From the NCBI GenBank assembly GCA_027422505.1, contig JAPQWV010001630.1, positions 1-64,000 of the forward strand: a DNA stretch of 64,000 nucleotides, read 5' to 3'. Positions 32,832-45,000 of this stretch are shown here, one piece after another. Numbering within the stretch: position 1 is the first letter of the stretch; every line of letters begins with the position of its first letter. This DNA is from Craterostigma plantagineum. Lineage: Eukaryota > Streptophyta > Magnoliopsida > Lamiales > Linderniaceae. Made by a program: the position numbers and the translations under genes. The notes under the pieces were generated by a model. That model did not search any database. It saw only the letters and a list, made by a program, of their open reading frames with translations, and had not been told where the DNA came from.

Positions 32832-34781
32832 TCAATAATATATTGACAGTGTACGGTGATGTTTGAGGGCGGAGGCACGTTCGATCCCAGACGCCCATAA
32901 CCAGAGATCCAACTCAACGCTCAAAACCTGGAATAGCATTTATGCCCCTAATAAAAAATTAACCTTGCCCAAAAAAGATTAACGTTAACGTATATAACCA
33001 ACCTGTTTTCCTGATTTTCTGTTGATTGAATCTCTTATTTCCTCGACCGCGTGCACGGAGCAAGCTCTTAGTTCAATCTCCTCCTCGCTCCCTGAGCTGA
33101 GCTCCTTATTACAGTCGATGAGGCTTTGTAAGGACGAACTGTATTTGAGCACTCCAAGCTTTTCTAGCACGGCAGGAACGATATAGTCTGCAAACATAGT
33201 CACCGACTCGATATCATTAAATTCGCCGAACTTTTGTCCCTTGAATGCTCCCCACAGATCAGCAGCGAATATCTGAGCTCTTTTGTACAGGAAAACCTGG
33301 TGACCTTTATATATTGTATGGTCACGAAATCCTGAAATGGACCACAGTTCATATGATGATCCATAGACGTTACTTTAAGTCTAGTTATTAAATATGTGGT
33401 AAGAAGTTACCAGAAAAGTGGCTTGCAATGAGAGTTACAAGCTTCGAAGTAGATTTATCGCAGGACTCCACGAGTTTAGATGCTTTCCCATCGAAAGATC
33501 TCTCCAGCTCAAGCCCTACCTAAATCAAGGTTAAATAACACGCAAATATATGAAAACCGAAGAACAAATATCAAGAATTGGTTCACCATTGTAATAAATA
33601 AGTCGCACCTCGTGCAGCAGACGAACTCTTTCATCTTCCAAAGGCAATGGTCGTGGCCATTTCAACATTTTACGTAGGTCAGGGCCTGTTTGACCATGGG
33701 CCATGGCCTTAATTATGATTTACCCAGGTAAAGAATATCATCGCAAAAGAAAAATCACAATGCATATTGTCAAGAATATTAATTACGCCCTGATAACATC
33801 TCAGTCAATATTTGAACAAGATTAAGCAGATATAGTGGGACTAGTGCACATCAAAAAGCAACGATTTGAAGGGGAAACAGTCATCAGCTCAATGAGCCAC
33901 GCTATGAATCAAAATATGAAAGTATCGACACTATGAAGCGACATAATATCATAAGGATAACAAACATCAATACCAGTATACTTTTGCAGCCGATCAGCAT
34001 CAAAAGCAGACTTGTCGTTAAGAAGAGCTGCTTTTAGTCCCGCAGCCAAATGATTATAACTCAACTCCTCGTCTACCACCACAACAATTATTACAAGAAA
34101 CACCGGTTAAATAGCAGTTGTATTTACTTATCAACCATGGCAATTCAAGAAAGATTTCAATTGACATTATTTTAGTGAACCCCATAACAAAATTTCTATA
34201 GATGCCCATCTTCATAAGAAAGTGAATACTACACTTATCAAATAATCACCTCACATAAAAGTTTCTTTGCAGTCCATCATCAGACATTCTTAATCCGGAT
34301 AGTCAACTAACAAAAGAAATTGCCGACTCTAAACAATTAAAAAAGACAATAACCCAATTTCGCACGCAGCAGCCCGATATAAAAACCAAAAGAGGAAAAG
34401 GGAAAAGCAAAAGAAAGAGGCGACTTGAGATAACCTCAACAAAAGCAGCAGCAAACAAAAACCAGAAGATAAATTACCTGGCCAGAAACAGAAATTCAAA
34501 GCATCCAAAACGAAAAGGTACTGAACAGTGAGAGGACCATCATCATGATAATGAATCCCTTCAAAATCCCACTCGACCTTGGGCACCGAATCCTTCAATT
34601 TCTCAGCAACATTCTCAATCCCTACGGCAAAACGAAATACCATTGCTTCTAACATGCACAGCAGAACCAAACAAAAACAGAAACAGAGAAACAGAGGAAG
34701 TAATGAAAAACCCAGCGAGTCCACGGTGACGTGTGTGGAGTTAGAGGCCACCCAAGCGCATGTCCTCCTCACAGCTTCCAT
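32832..34781 (-). CDS. Queuosine 5'-phosphate N-glycosylase/hydrolase (queuosine salvage, DUF2419), 7 exons
   Basis: Intact host gene. Exons, all with GT donors and AG acceptors: 34,781-34,712, 34,621-34,478, 34,072-33,974, 33,685-33,609, 33,519-33,411, 33,331-33,003, 32,927-32,832. The joined length is 924 nt (307 aa plus stop) with consistent phases. Family phrases: CAWVASNSTHV at the N-terminus, VPKVEWDFEGIHY, LFVLDALNFCFWP, LKAALLNDKSAFDADRLQKYT, WPRPLPLEDERVRLL, FAADLWGAF, IESVTMFADYIVPAVL, HHRTLSIYY at the C-terminus. The family releases queuine from queuosine 5'-phosphate so that eukaryotes, which cannot make queuine, can reuse it for the wobble position of GUN-anticodon tRNAs. The length fits the family. 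It is a single gene surrounded by transposons; the last exon is short and easily missed. Confidence 0.93.
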
Positions 34782-35050
34782 CTCTTGAATCTTTTGTGGG
34801 GTTTTATCTATTTATTCCTATGTTATGAGTAGATAAAGGTATAGTGACAAGGGAAAGGGCGATGCGTACGTCTGTGGAATGAAATGTAACCCTAGGATTT
34901 TGGATTCCATTAAGGTATTTAGAACCGATATAGCCAAGGTAAGGTAGTTAGGTGGTGGGCTGATATGCTTCGAAGTTTCCCGCTTGTTCGTATTGGACAT
35001 GCCTGGTTTCGTCAACTAAACACGTGAATTAATAATGCTTAAGTATAGGG
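34782..35050 (-). promoter_or_regulatory. Upstream region of the queuosine salvage gene
   Basis: About 270 bp of unique-looking sequence upstream of the start codon. I see no unambiguous TATA box or 5' intron; extent is arbitrary. Confidence 0.3.
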
Positions 35051-36330
35051 TCTTTATAGGGTCTTTCTAAACAAATAGCCTTTGACTCGGTTGCCCTTTT
35101 TTCCTACGATTTTGTTCCGCACATCTCATAAATTCGTCAACACCCTTCGCATACTCAGCCGTTGTTCGCATACTATACATCCAACCCCGATCCATTCCAA
35201 TAGCCTAAAGTACTATACAAATAAAAATTTACGAGTAATTCACATAAAAAAAGTACACGATCGAGAGGCTTTGATAGGGTCCTTATCGCTCCAACCTAAC
35301 CCATCTTAAACATTCACAATCGCTTGTTAATGTGTCTTTGAGCTTCTATGTTGACAAAAATTCGGCAGCATTTCCCCACAGTTTTCCAAGTAGACGAAAA
35401 AATATGAAAAGGATATACATCCAATTCATATGTCTATCCGGAGAACATTTAAGGGAAACGCAAACCAAATTTTTCATCAACATCGACGCTCAAACACACA
35501 TTTACATCCTAAAGCGACAATGAACGTTTAAGAACGGTCCTAAAAGGGGACCATTCAAGGTTTTCTCCTAATGAAAAAACCTTGAACGGGTATCTAAGCT
35601 TAAATAAAAACTTAAATTCACAAAGACGAAAGAATAAAAATCAAATACGAGTTTGAAACTTACGTATTGCTGTCCAAAGCACGAATATCACCCAAACTTC
35701 GCCTAATCGACAAAATAGCCCTAATCCTCCAAAATTTGGCACAAAACCTACGCTTCGCAAAACATAAACTCAATATCAGACTCAAAATTATGCATGTAAT
35801 ATTCTGTATTTCGGAATAGAGAAATATGAAAAATTCAATATTCGACGAATTCAACCAAATATCCCAAATTGTCCAAACTTCACCCAACAACAAGGGACTA
35901 ACCGTGTTTCGTAGCCCGGAATCGTCGCAAAAGAGTCGACGTCGCCGGAAAAAAATTCACCGAGAGAGAAGAGGTCGCGGCCAATTTTCGACCAAAAATT
36001 CCAACTTGTCCAAATTTCACCCAAAAACCTAATTTCCACAAAGTCAAGCTCAATATCAACCTTAAATCAACTATAACACAAGAATAAGCTATGAAATCAC
36101 AAAATTCGAAACCTAATTTTTCGAAAAAACCCCAAATTCGAGCCATTGAAGCCGTATATCACGAATAGAAAGAGGGGAATTGAATATTGGAGTTCTTACC
36201 GTGTTCTAGACGCTCGGATAGGTCGAAAATGGTTCGATTTCACCGGAAAATCGCAAAAGCCGTGCGTGCTGTCGTCTTTCTCGCGTCTCTGATACTGAAG
36301 TGAGGAGGAAGGTGTTTTTAAGTTGACGGG
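35051..36330. other. AT-rich noncoding DNA, probably CACTA internal/UTR sequence
   Basis: No coding region recognised. The right part (35,820-36,300) has the phrases TCGCCGGAAAAAAATTCACCG, TTCACCCAA and TTCACCGGAAAATCGC, of a kind often found next to CACTA termini. I could not find the opposite CACTA terminus. Confidence 0.3.
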
Positions 36331-36654
36331 TCATGGGCGACGGTTGTTACGGATTTTGCCCGTAACCGTCGCCCATGAGGTAATAATAAATATTTTTTTT
36401 ATTAACCATGGGCGACGCGTGTTGTGAGACAACCGTCGCCCATGGTACGTAAATAAAATATTTCAAAAAATTTAATGGTTAGGGCGACGCATGTAAAGAG
36501 ACAACCGTCGCCTATGATCATGGGCGACGCGTTACTTAAGACAGCCGTCGCCTATGATCTGCGAAACTTAAAACAATAACCAAAATACCACCGCGTCCAT
36601 TATGGGCGACGGTTTGCCCGAACCCGGTAGCCTATTCATTATTCTTTACTAGTG
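36331..36654. mobile_element. CACTA (En/Spm) transposon terminus with subterminal repeats
   Basis: Ends in TTTACTAGTG (complement CACTAGTAAA). The inner 300 bp holds inverted and direct copies of GGGCGACGGTTGT: hairpins at 36,332-36,378 and 36,408-36,445, further copies at 36,482-36,557 and 36,601-36,620. CACTA elements carry such CpG-rich subterminal words as transposase-binding sites. The other end is not visible, so the element is truncated or its left end has diverged. It abuts a gypsy LTR fragment. Confidence 0.65.
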
Positions 36655-37700
36655 ATCGGGCGATTTGGAGATCACGAAATTGGGCGAATCCAACATTTAT
36701 AGTATTCAACTTTCGCCGAGACGTAAATACATAGGTTATAAGTAAATACTAACATAGCTTAGACTAGAAATCAAATGACTTAGCAACTCAGTAATTTAGT
36801 ATAGTCGAATGCTGATTTGACTTAGGTTATAAATCGAGACTTAGAGTTTCATGTAATAAGGTCGAATACTAACTTAATGTAGAACAATTTAAATTAAGCT
36901 TCAACCTAGTCATTCAAGGTAGACAATGCGCTGATATTATAATATTTTAATTTAACGGTCGAACGGTAAGCAATTCTCGGAGCAGTGAAGTAGCGTAGCA
37001 CGGACGGCAGGTAAGTAGAAATTCAACTACGACACGTAACTTACTTGCGCATGACTTATGTGATATCGTGCTTCTGTGACACTAAGTGAACCTTGTATGA
37101 TGTGATTTACCTTATTGTGCATGAAGTCATGAAATGCATATATGCATGAACCACGATATGAGCATTTGCACGCATGAATAGGATGTAAAGTAGGTATGTG
37201 AGCGTGCATGTCATAAGATCGCCTGTGTGCGAGGAATATTCGCCGATACTGGCGTCTGATGTCGACTCAATGTAGAGTCACGGCTCTTCTATGTGACCAT
37301 GGCGATTCACGAGGCCGAAATTACCTGATTCACGAGAGGTAGGGGAATATCCAGTAGCGGAAGATGCAACCTGGATGATGCGCAAGAGGGGAATGCGACA
37401 CAGAGGGAGCCTCTGGCGTTAGCGACCTCGAAGTTGGCTACCAGCGAGAAGCGTCCGCGTGATAGGCCACAACTGGGACAGGAAAGGTGCCTTCGGGTAA
37501 CCTCCCAGTGTGTTGACCTTCACATATGTATGTATCCCATGAGGATTCAAGCTCTATGAAATGGCGCATTGTAAGATGGAAAGCCGAGGGCCCATATGAA
37601 ATGAGGGAATGAAAAGAGTATGAGAGTTAGAAAGTATCGACGGGGATTGTTGTTGCAAGTTAGGACATGTGCATACATGCATAAGCTTTATCTATCTCTT
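36655..37700 (+). repeat. Gypsy LTR fragment (G4 family, plus sense)
   Basis: Collinear with 60,946-61,975 of the G4 3' LTR (GATTTGGAGATCACGAAAT, then CAATGCGCTGATATTATAAT, then GCCTCTGGCGTTAGCGACC). It is cut on the left by the CACTA terminus and on the right at about 37,700, where the sequence switches to the opposite-sense G3 LTR. Confidence 0.7.
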
Positions 37701-38624
37701 TTATCTAACTTACTTTATCATGTTCAAGTATCGCCCGAATGTACTAAGTTTCGATCGAAACTAATACTCAAATTAATTGGTCCGAAACTTACAAGAAACT
37801 TTCTACATTCGATCGAAACATTCAACTATTCATCCAATCGAAACTAACTTCATATCATTATTCCAGTCAGAACTCCTAAGTCCCATCCTTTCTTCTACCT
37901 TAAAATCGTGTTGTTCCTACTCAAAAGTAAAATTGTAGATCCTAAGGCATACACTAAACTACCCGGTCATAAATTCATCCAAGTACAGGCCTTAATAGGA
38001 ATTTATACCCCACACTTAAGGTCTTCGTGTCCTTTTTACACTTAATTTCCTAAGCTTCGCATCTTTCATGAGACTAATACATCTAGAAAATCCCAAATTA
38101 CGAAAATTTCAAGGCTTAGGAAGGATACTTCACTTACCAATTCGAAATCTTAAGCTACTTGGAGTATTCTTGGTTCGAATTCCTCTCGACCCCTTGCTCC
38201 TTGTTTCTTCACTTTGATTTCCGTTAATTTCTTAGGTTGATTAGGGTATTGTGATTGTTTAGTTAGATATTTTCTTTAGATAGGGTAAGTGAGACATGGC
38301 TTAGGCGTGGGTCTTCCTTATTTTAGGGAATGTTGTCTCTGATTTTGGCTTTTCTTACATTGGGCCTAGGGTTAAGTTCTAGTCCATTATTCATAAATTC
38401 ATTGTTCATGGAAAAGTTCTAGCCATGTCTTATTTAAATATTATCATTACTTCTTTTCCTTCCTTAATGTTTTTGAAAATCCCTTACATAAATTAGGGGT
38501 CATCATAAGCACATAATTGAGGGCACATAATTGCACGTAATTCGTAAAGTCACATAATCATATAACATCTACGCAAATTAGCTTGTAATCATTTAGGTCA
38601 TGAACATAATTTATTGGCCAACCT
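37700..38624 (-). repeat. G3 3' LTR, left piece (interrupted by G2)
   Basis: Nearly identical to 54,430-55,344 of the G3 5' LTR. It ends GGCCAACCT at the G2 insertion; the rest of the LTR (AGTTTGCGGGGACT...CCTACA) is at 48,733-48,757. Its U5-side part is missing. Confidence 0.8.
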
Positions 38625-39185
38625 TGTCAGGACCCGTCGTCCCGCCCTCGTATTCCGTTCTAATTCTAAGTGTTAATGCTTTGGTAATGGTGCGAATACG
38701 TAAAAATGCGAATAAAATTTTTCATTTTAAAAATGCATGCGGATATTTTTATATACGGGCCAAAAGAATGTTATACATCATTCGACATCATCATGCCCTT
38801 GTCCACAAAATACAAGTGTACGTGTGTGTGTGCAGCCAAAAGCTCCCTATGCGCCCGGCCTTCACAGGTCGTCATCCATACACACACTCCTACCTCAAAA
38901 GCGGTCGGACTGCGTCAAAAGATCGGCCTCGCGTAAAAGTCAGATCACGTACCGTGATCGTCAGTACCTACAACACGTAACATAAATAATGAGCCACCGA
39001 GGCTCAGTAAGCAGAAATTATGCATGAATGCACGTGTCCTAACGGACGACAATCCACGTCGTCGTTTTCTAACGCTCGTACTCTTTTTCTCATACTCGTA
39101 CTCTTTTCTTTCGCTCTTACTCTTTTTCTTATACTCTTATTTCTTACGGGCCCTCGGCCTTCGTTTCCCCAGCCTCTTACTCTGT

Positions 39186-39385
39186 CTTATCGTACGGGGT
39201 ATTAACCCAGCCTCTTATTCAGGCCTTATCGTACGGGGTATTTACCCAGCCTCTTATTCAGGCCTTATCGTACGGGGTGTTTACCCAGCCTCTTATTCAG
39301 GCCTTATCGTACGGGGTATTTACCCAGCCTCTTATTCAGGCCTTATCGTACGGGGTATTTACCCAGCCTCTTATTCAGGCCTTAA
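39186..39385. repeat. 39-bp tandem repeat, about 5 units, in G2 LTR
   Basis: Units starting CTTATCGTACGGGGTATTTA recur every 39 bp (about 39,187, 39,226, 39,265, 39,304, 39,343). The unit length is divisible by three, so a repetitive open frame appears on the plus strand (GLIVRGIYPASYS), antisense to the element; it is probably not a protein. The copy in the other LTR is at about 46,564-46,763. Confidence 0.9.
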
Positions 39386-39819
39386 AGGCTGCATAGGGGA
39401 AAGCCGTGACTCTTCATTCGAGTCGACACAAACGCCAATATCGGCGAACATACATCGCACACAGGCGATCTCATGCACGCTCATACCTCGCTCCTTACGT
39501 ACTACTCATGCATGCAAGTGCTCGTGCTTATGCTCATATACTTATGCAAATCATGCCGTCATGCATATAAATAAATCATTTCATTCGTACGCATTTCATA
39601 GATAATACACGAGCACGTAATTCACATACTTGGACGCAGGCAAGTTACGTGTTATAGTTGAATTTCTACTTACCTGGGGTCCGTAGATTAACTGCTAACT
39701 GGTTCGGCGAAATTCCTAATTTTCGACCATAATCATAAAATTATTATGTCAGTATATTTTCTAAAATATTGGTCTACGTACTTGAAAACGTTGAAATATT
39801 TTCGTAAATTTTGTAGGTG

Positions 39820-40640
39820 AAGGTCTCGATATTACAAGGATTCGTTTGCATTATTAAAGTTGATCTCGACATTTGTTTTGGTATAAGACTCGATATTATA
39901 CACATGAGGGTTCGACATTTACATTACACTAAGTTGTCGATATATGTTCTCGGGATTACCCATGACATACCAAATGTCGAGATGTAATTTGATAAGAGAT
40001 AATAAAATGTCGACATGAGGAAGCTAAATGTCGAGGTGCACAAGGGTTTTCGACATTTTGGTGTATGTTTAGGAACTCGACATTTTAATTTCTTCAAAGA
40101 CCTCGACATTTCCATTAGCTCTCGACATTTTTATTTGTGCGACACTTGTTTCGACATTTCCATCAACCTTTCATTTCGTCATTTATCAGCTAGGAGGACT
40201 CGACATTTTGTGTTCTATTTCGTTCGACATCTTATCTCGCCATTTTGGGTATAAAAAGTCGACATGAAGCTCGCCATTTTAATTAGAAAATGTCGACATG
40301 ACTTTCGACATGCATCTCGACATTTATCATTTGTTTCGACATTTCTCTTAATGCTGTTTCGATATTTATCTCGACTTCTCGACGTGTTATGAGGCTCGAC
40401 ATCCTATTTAACATTTCGACATTTTACCTTATGTTGTCTCGACATTTTGATTCTTATCAGGGTTTCGACATCCTAACTCGACATCTATCCTAACATTTCG
40501 ACATTTCCTTTAAACCCCGACATTATACTTCGATATTTGTACAATGGAAATGTCGACATGCATTTCAATCCAAGCCTCGACTTTTACCATCTGTCTCGAC
40601 ATTTTTCTTAACATAATTTCGACATTTTTCATCATCTTCA
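39820..40640. repeat. TCGACATTT word array in G2 3' LTR
   Basis: About 35 copies of TCGACATTT/AAATGTCGA at irregular spacing, plus variants TCGCCATTTT and TCGACATC. The same array recurs in the 5' LTR at about 47,200-48,010. It lies in a different element from the 23,240-24,110 array. Confidence 0.85.
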
Positions 40641-41385
40641 AATCTCCATCCCGTCGAACCTAGGTTATTAGCTTATTCTACCCAACACTTAGCTAAGCTC
40701 AAGGAGATCTTTAACTATGGATTATCATCCAAGGTTTGAGCACTTGCCGTCTACCATACATGTAATTTCCTAGCCTTAGTTACCAATTTAGCTAAACAAT
40801 CCTTACAATAAAAATCGAAATGGTTTAGGGGATTTCGTCACTTACAAATTCGAGGTTCCAAGCTAGCTCGAGACGTCCCTTGCGTTTCTTCTTCTCTCGG
40901 CTCTTTCTTCTTTCCTATTTCTTTTCGTGAGTTCTTAGGTAAGGTTATGGAGTTTTGAAAGGTTTAGCTAGATATTATATTGCATTTTTTATTGGATATG
41001 ACATGGGTGGCGTGGTTTTCCCTTAAATTAGGGATTTATGTTTCTTATTTGTCCTTTCTCATGTATTGGGCCCAATTGCTAAGTTCTAGCCCATTAGTAA
41101 ATTAAATTCCTAATCCCATTATCATTTGCCATTTCCCTTGGCGATTCCAAGAATTTACCCTTCCTAAATTAAGAGTCATCACAAGTTCACGTCATTAACA
41201 CTTATTTGCACATAATTCCCGTAGTATTTCTCGAGCATAAAATTCACATATTTTCATAAGCATACAATAACATACAAGATTCTTGAAACTCACGTAATTC
41301 ATACACGTAGTTTATTGGCCGACCTAATCCTCGGGGACCGGGGTCCTACATCCTCCCCCCCTTAAGGAGGATTTCGCCCTCGAAA

Positions 41386-42062
41386 TCAGCCCGTGTGAAA
41401 CAGCTCGGGATAACGAATTCTCATTTCGTCCTCCCGTTCCCATGTGGCTTCTTCCGTGGATTGGTTTCGCCACAGTACTTTCACTAAGGGGATATCTTTA
41501 TTCCTTAGTCTTTAGTCTCGTACATCAATATCTCCACCGGAGTCTCTTCGTAGCTTAGATCCGGTTTCAATTGTTGATGTAGGGACTCGTTTCCTAGAAC
41601 GTGGTTCGGGTCAGCTATGTATTTCCGCAGCGTCGAGACGTGGAACACGTCATGCACTTGCGATAATGACGCAGGCAGCTCTAGTTGGTAGGCTACTTCG
41701 CCGACCCTCTTTACTATTCGGAAGGGACCTATGTACCTAGGGCTTAGATTTCCTTTCTTCCCAAACCTTCTCACGCCCTTCATCGGCGATACTTTAACAA
41801 ACACCATATCGTCTTCTTCGAACTCCAGTGGTCGACGTCTTCGGTCGGCGTAGCTTTTATGTCGACTCTGTGCCGTTTGCATTCTTTCTCGTATGGTGGT
41901 AATGGCTTCCGTCATTTCTCGTACGATGTCGGGGCCTAACAGTGCCCGTTCACCAACCTCGTCCCAATGCACTGGGGATCTGCACCTACGCCCGTATAGC
42001 GCTTCGTACGGTGCCATCCCGATGGTGACGTGGTAGCTATTGTTGTACGAGAACTCGATCAA
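41386..42062 (-). CDS. G2 integrase C-terminus and chromodomain
   Basis: Continues integrase from [10 protein letters not shown] through the GPY/F module ([18 protein letters not shown]), [16 protein letters not shown] and a Tekay-type chromodomain. The frame is open at 42,062-41,505; a single missing A near 41,510 shifts it, and the chromodomain continues in the next frame to a TGA at 41,388-41,386. It overlaps the main frame by 4 bases at a second single-base break. If both breaks are sequence errors, G2 encodes one uninterrupted polyprotein of about 1,490 residues. Confidence 0.85.
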
Positions 42063-45000
42063 GGGAGGTACCTACTCCAATTTCCTTTGAAATCGAGTAC
42101 GCATGCTCGTAGCATGTCCTCCAATGTCTGTATCGTTCTCTCGGATTGACCGTCTGTCTGCGGATGGTAGGCGGTACTAAAGGACAGCCTCGTTCCCATC
42201 GCCTTTTGCAAACTCGTCCAGAATTTCGATAGAAATCTGGAGTCGCGATCCGAGACTATCGACGATGGAACGCCGTGCAGTCGCACTATCTCCTGAATAT
42301 AGAGCTCCGCGTACCGTTCCATGGAATACGTCGTACTTATTGGTAGGAAATGGGCCGACTTGGTTAGTCGGTCGACAATCACCCAAATCGCGTCGTGCCC
42401 TTTCGCATTCCTAGGCAATCCTACTACGAAGTCCATGGTAATGTTATCCCATTTCCATTCCGGAATGGGTAACGGTTGCAGGGTTCCTGCCGGCCTTTGA
42501 TGCTCGGCTTTGATCTGCTGGCATGTCAGGCATTGACTCACGAAGGTCGCGATGTCCTTTTTCATGCCTGGCCACCAGTAGTTTTCCTTTAAGTCTCTGT
42601 ACATCTTCGTTGCTCCTGGATGTACCGAGTATGCTGTAGCGTGTGCTTCCGTCATTATTAGCCGTCGTAGTTCGGCGTTGTCTGGCACGTACAACCGGTT
42701 CTTGAAGTATAATCGTTCGTCTTCCCTTATCATAAGGTCTCCAGTGGTTTGTTCCGGTTGTGCCTCCTTAATCTTTACATATAACTCGTCTGCTCCTTGT
42801 GCTGTCTTGATCTGCTCCAGCAGTGTTGGTTGCAAAGTTAAGGCTGCTAGTTGCGCCTCAACTTCGCCTAACCTTACGACTTCTACTTCCAGCAGTTGTA
42901 GTTCTGCACTAACTGCTTTTCGGCTTAAGGCATCGGCTACTATGTTCGCCTTGCCTGGGTGGTAGTTGATTACGCAGTCATAATCCTTAACTAACTCTAA
43001 CCACCTCCTCTGCCTCATATTTAGCTCCTTTTGCGTAAAGAAGTATTTGAGGCTCTTATGGTCGGTGTATATCTCACACCGCTCTCCATAAAGGTAATGC
43101 CTCCAAATTTTGAGGGCAAAGACCACTGCCGCCAGTTCTAGGTCGTGCGTCGGGTAATTCTTCTCGTACTCTTTCAATTGACGAGAGGCGTATGCTACTA
43201 CATTCCCGTTCTGCATTAGCACACACCCTAACCCGTTCTTAGACGCATCGCTATAAACAGTAAATCCTCCAGTTCCCGAAGGTATTGTGAGAACTGGGGC
43301 CGTCGTAAGCCTTTCTTTCAGCTCTTGAAAGCCCCGTTCACATTCCACAGTCCACTGAAAAGGTGTATTCTTCTTGGTCAGCCTCGTTAGTGTCGATGCT
43401 ATCTTCGAGAAGTCCTTTATGAACTTCCTGTAGTATCCTGCCAGACTGAGGAAACTGCGGATTTCCGTTACGTTCGTCGGCCTGGGCCAATTGCTAATAG
43501 CTTCTATTTTCTTTGGATCTACAGAAATTCCCTCTCCTGATACTATGTGTCCTAAGAAGGCGACTTGGTCGAGCCAAAATTCGCACTTCTTGAACTTGGC
43601 GTATAGTTGCTTTTCCCGTAGTATTCCTAGAACTGTTCTCAGGTGTCCTTCGTGCTCCTCCTTCGTCTTCGAGTAGATTAGGATGTCATCAATGAAGACG
43701 ATGACAAACCTATCTAAGTATGGCTTGAACACCCGGTTCATCAAGTCCATAAAAGCTGCGGGCGCATTAGTCAGCCCGAATGGCATCACCAGAAATTCGT
43801 AGTGGCCATAACGGGTACTAAAGGCCGTCTTCGGGATGTCTTCCTTCCGGATCCTTAGTTGGTGATAGCCTGATCTTAAGTCGATTTTGGAGAAGACCGT
43901 TGCACCTTGCAGTTGATCGAATAGATCGTCTATCCTAGGGAGTGGGTACTTGTTCTTGATCGTCAACTTGTTCAAGTCCCTGTAGTCTATGCATAATCTC
44001 ATGGATCCGTCTTTCTTTTTCACGAATAGCACCGGCGCTCCCCAAGGAGAGAAACTCGGCTGTATGAACTCCTTCTGCATGAGTTCGTCGAGTTGATCCT
44101 TTAATTCCTTCATCTCCGCCGGTGCTAGCCGATAGAGCGTCTTAGATACTGGTGCCGCTCCAGGTACCAGATCTATAACGAACTCTATTTCCCGTTCGGG
44201 CGGTAGTCCCGGTAACTCTTCGGGAAATACGTCGGGGAAGTCCTTAACCATTGGTACTTCCTCGAGTTTCGGGGAGGCATTCTCTTCCGACTTAATAGCG
44301 AATACCAGATAGGCCTCGCACCCCGATTTGATCAGTCGCTGAGCTTTCAACGCTGATATTCTAGAGATCATGGTCCCTTTACTAGTTCCTACGAACTTAA
44401 GGGGTTCATCTCCGTCTACGTTGAGTGTGACTATCTTGCGGTGGCAGTCTATGACAGCTCCGTATTTTGACAGCCAGTCCATTCCAAGGATTACCTCATA
44501 ATCATTCATGGGAATTATTATGAGGTCTGTGGGCAGTTCCTTATCCCCGATTACTATTGGACAATCCCGTAAAACCTGATTGGTTTGGGTGGAGTTCCCG
44601 TTCGGAACTGTTACCCTAAATTCGCACTCAGCTCGGTGAGGCGTGACTCCTACCCTCGCGACATACTTAGTAGACGCGAATGAATGGGTCGCTCCTGAGT
44701 CGACTAGTATGCATGTGGGGGTCTGGTAAACGAGGAGGGTACCTGTCACCACGGCCGGGTTATTTTCTGCTTCTTCGGAGGTTATGGTGTAGACCCTGGC
44801 CGGTACCCTTGGAGGTTCTATCGGGTTCCTAGCTTGGCTTCCGGATCCATCTTCCGGACATGCCCTCGAATAATGGCCCGTCTTGCCACACTTGTAGCAA
44901 ACGGCGTTCTGGGAGTTGCAGACTCCCGAGTGTCTCCGTGCGCATTTCGGGCATACGGGTAGATCCAGCTGGGGCCTACCCTGATTGGGCTTGAACTGTG

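Larger units (their letters stand above)
38625..41350 (-). repeat. G2 3' LTR (2.73 kb)
   Basis: Plus strand reads TGTCAGGACCCG...GGGGTCCTACA. It contains a 39-bp tandem array (39,186-39,385), a TCGACATTT-word array (39,820-40,640) and, at its U5 side, the module GTCGTCATCCATACACACAC shared with the LTRs of G3 and G4. The purine tract (CCCCCCCTTAAGG on plus) follows at 41,351. Confidence 0.95.

Noticed and set aside
34329..34781. Single 150-codon exon for the queuosine salvage gene start
   Set aside because: The hydrophobic stretches in it are introns; clear GT-AG sites at 34,711 and 34,477 give a product matching the family.
35660..36146. Overlapping ORFs on both strands as a possible gene
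   Set aside because: Short, low-complexity, mutually antisense, and lying next to a CACTA terminus with UTR-like sequence.
39024..39605. 193-codon plus-strand ORF with repeated GLIVRGIYPASYS units (and twin at 46,403-46,948)
   Set aside because: Artefact of a 39-bp tandem repeat lying antisense in the G2 LTR; no start context or homologue recognised.
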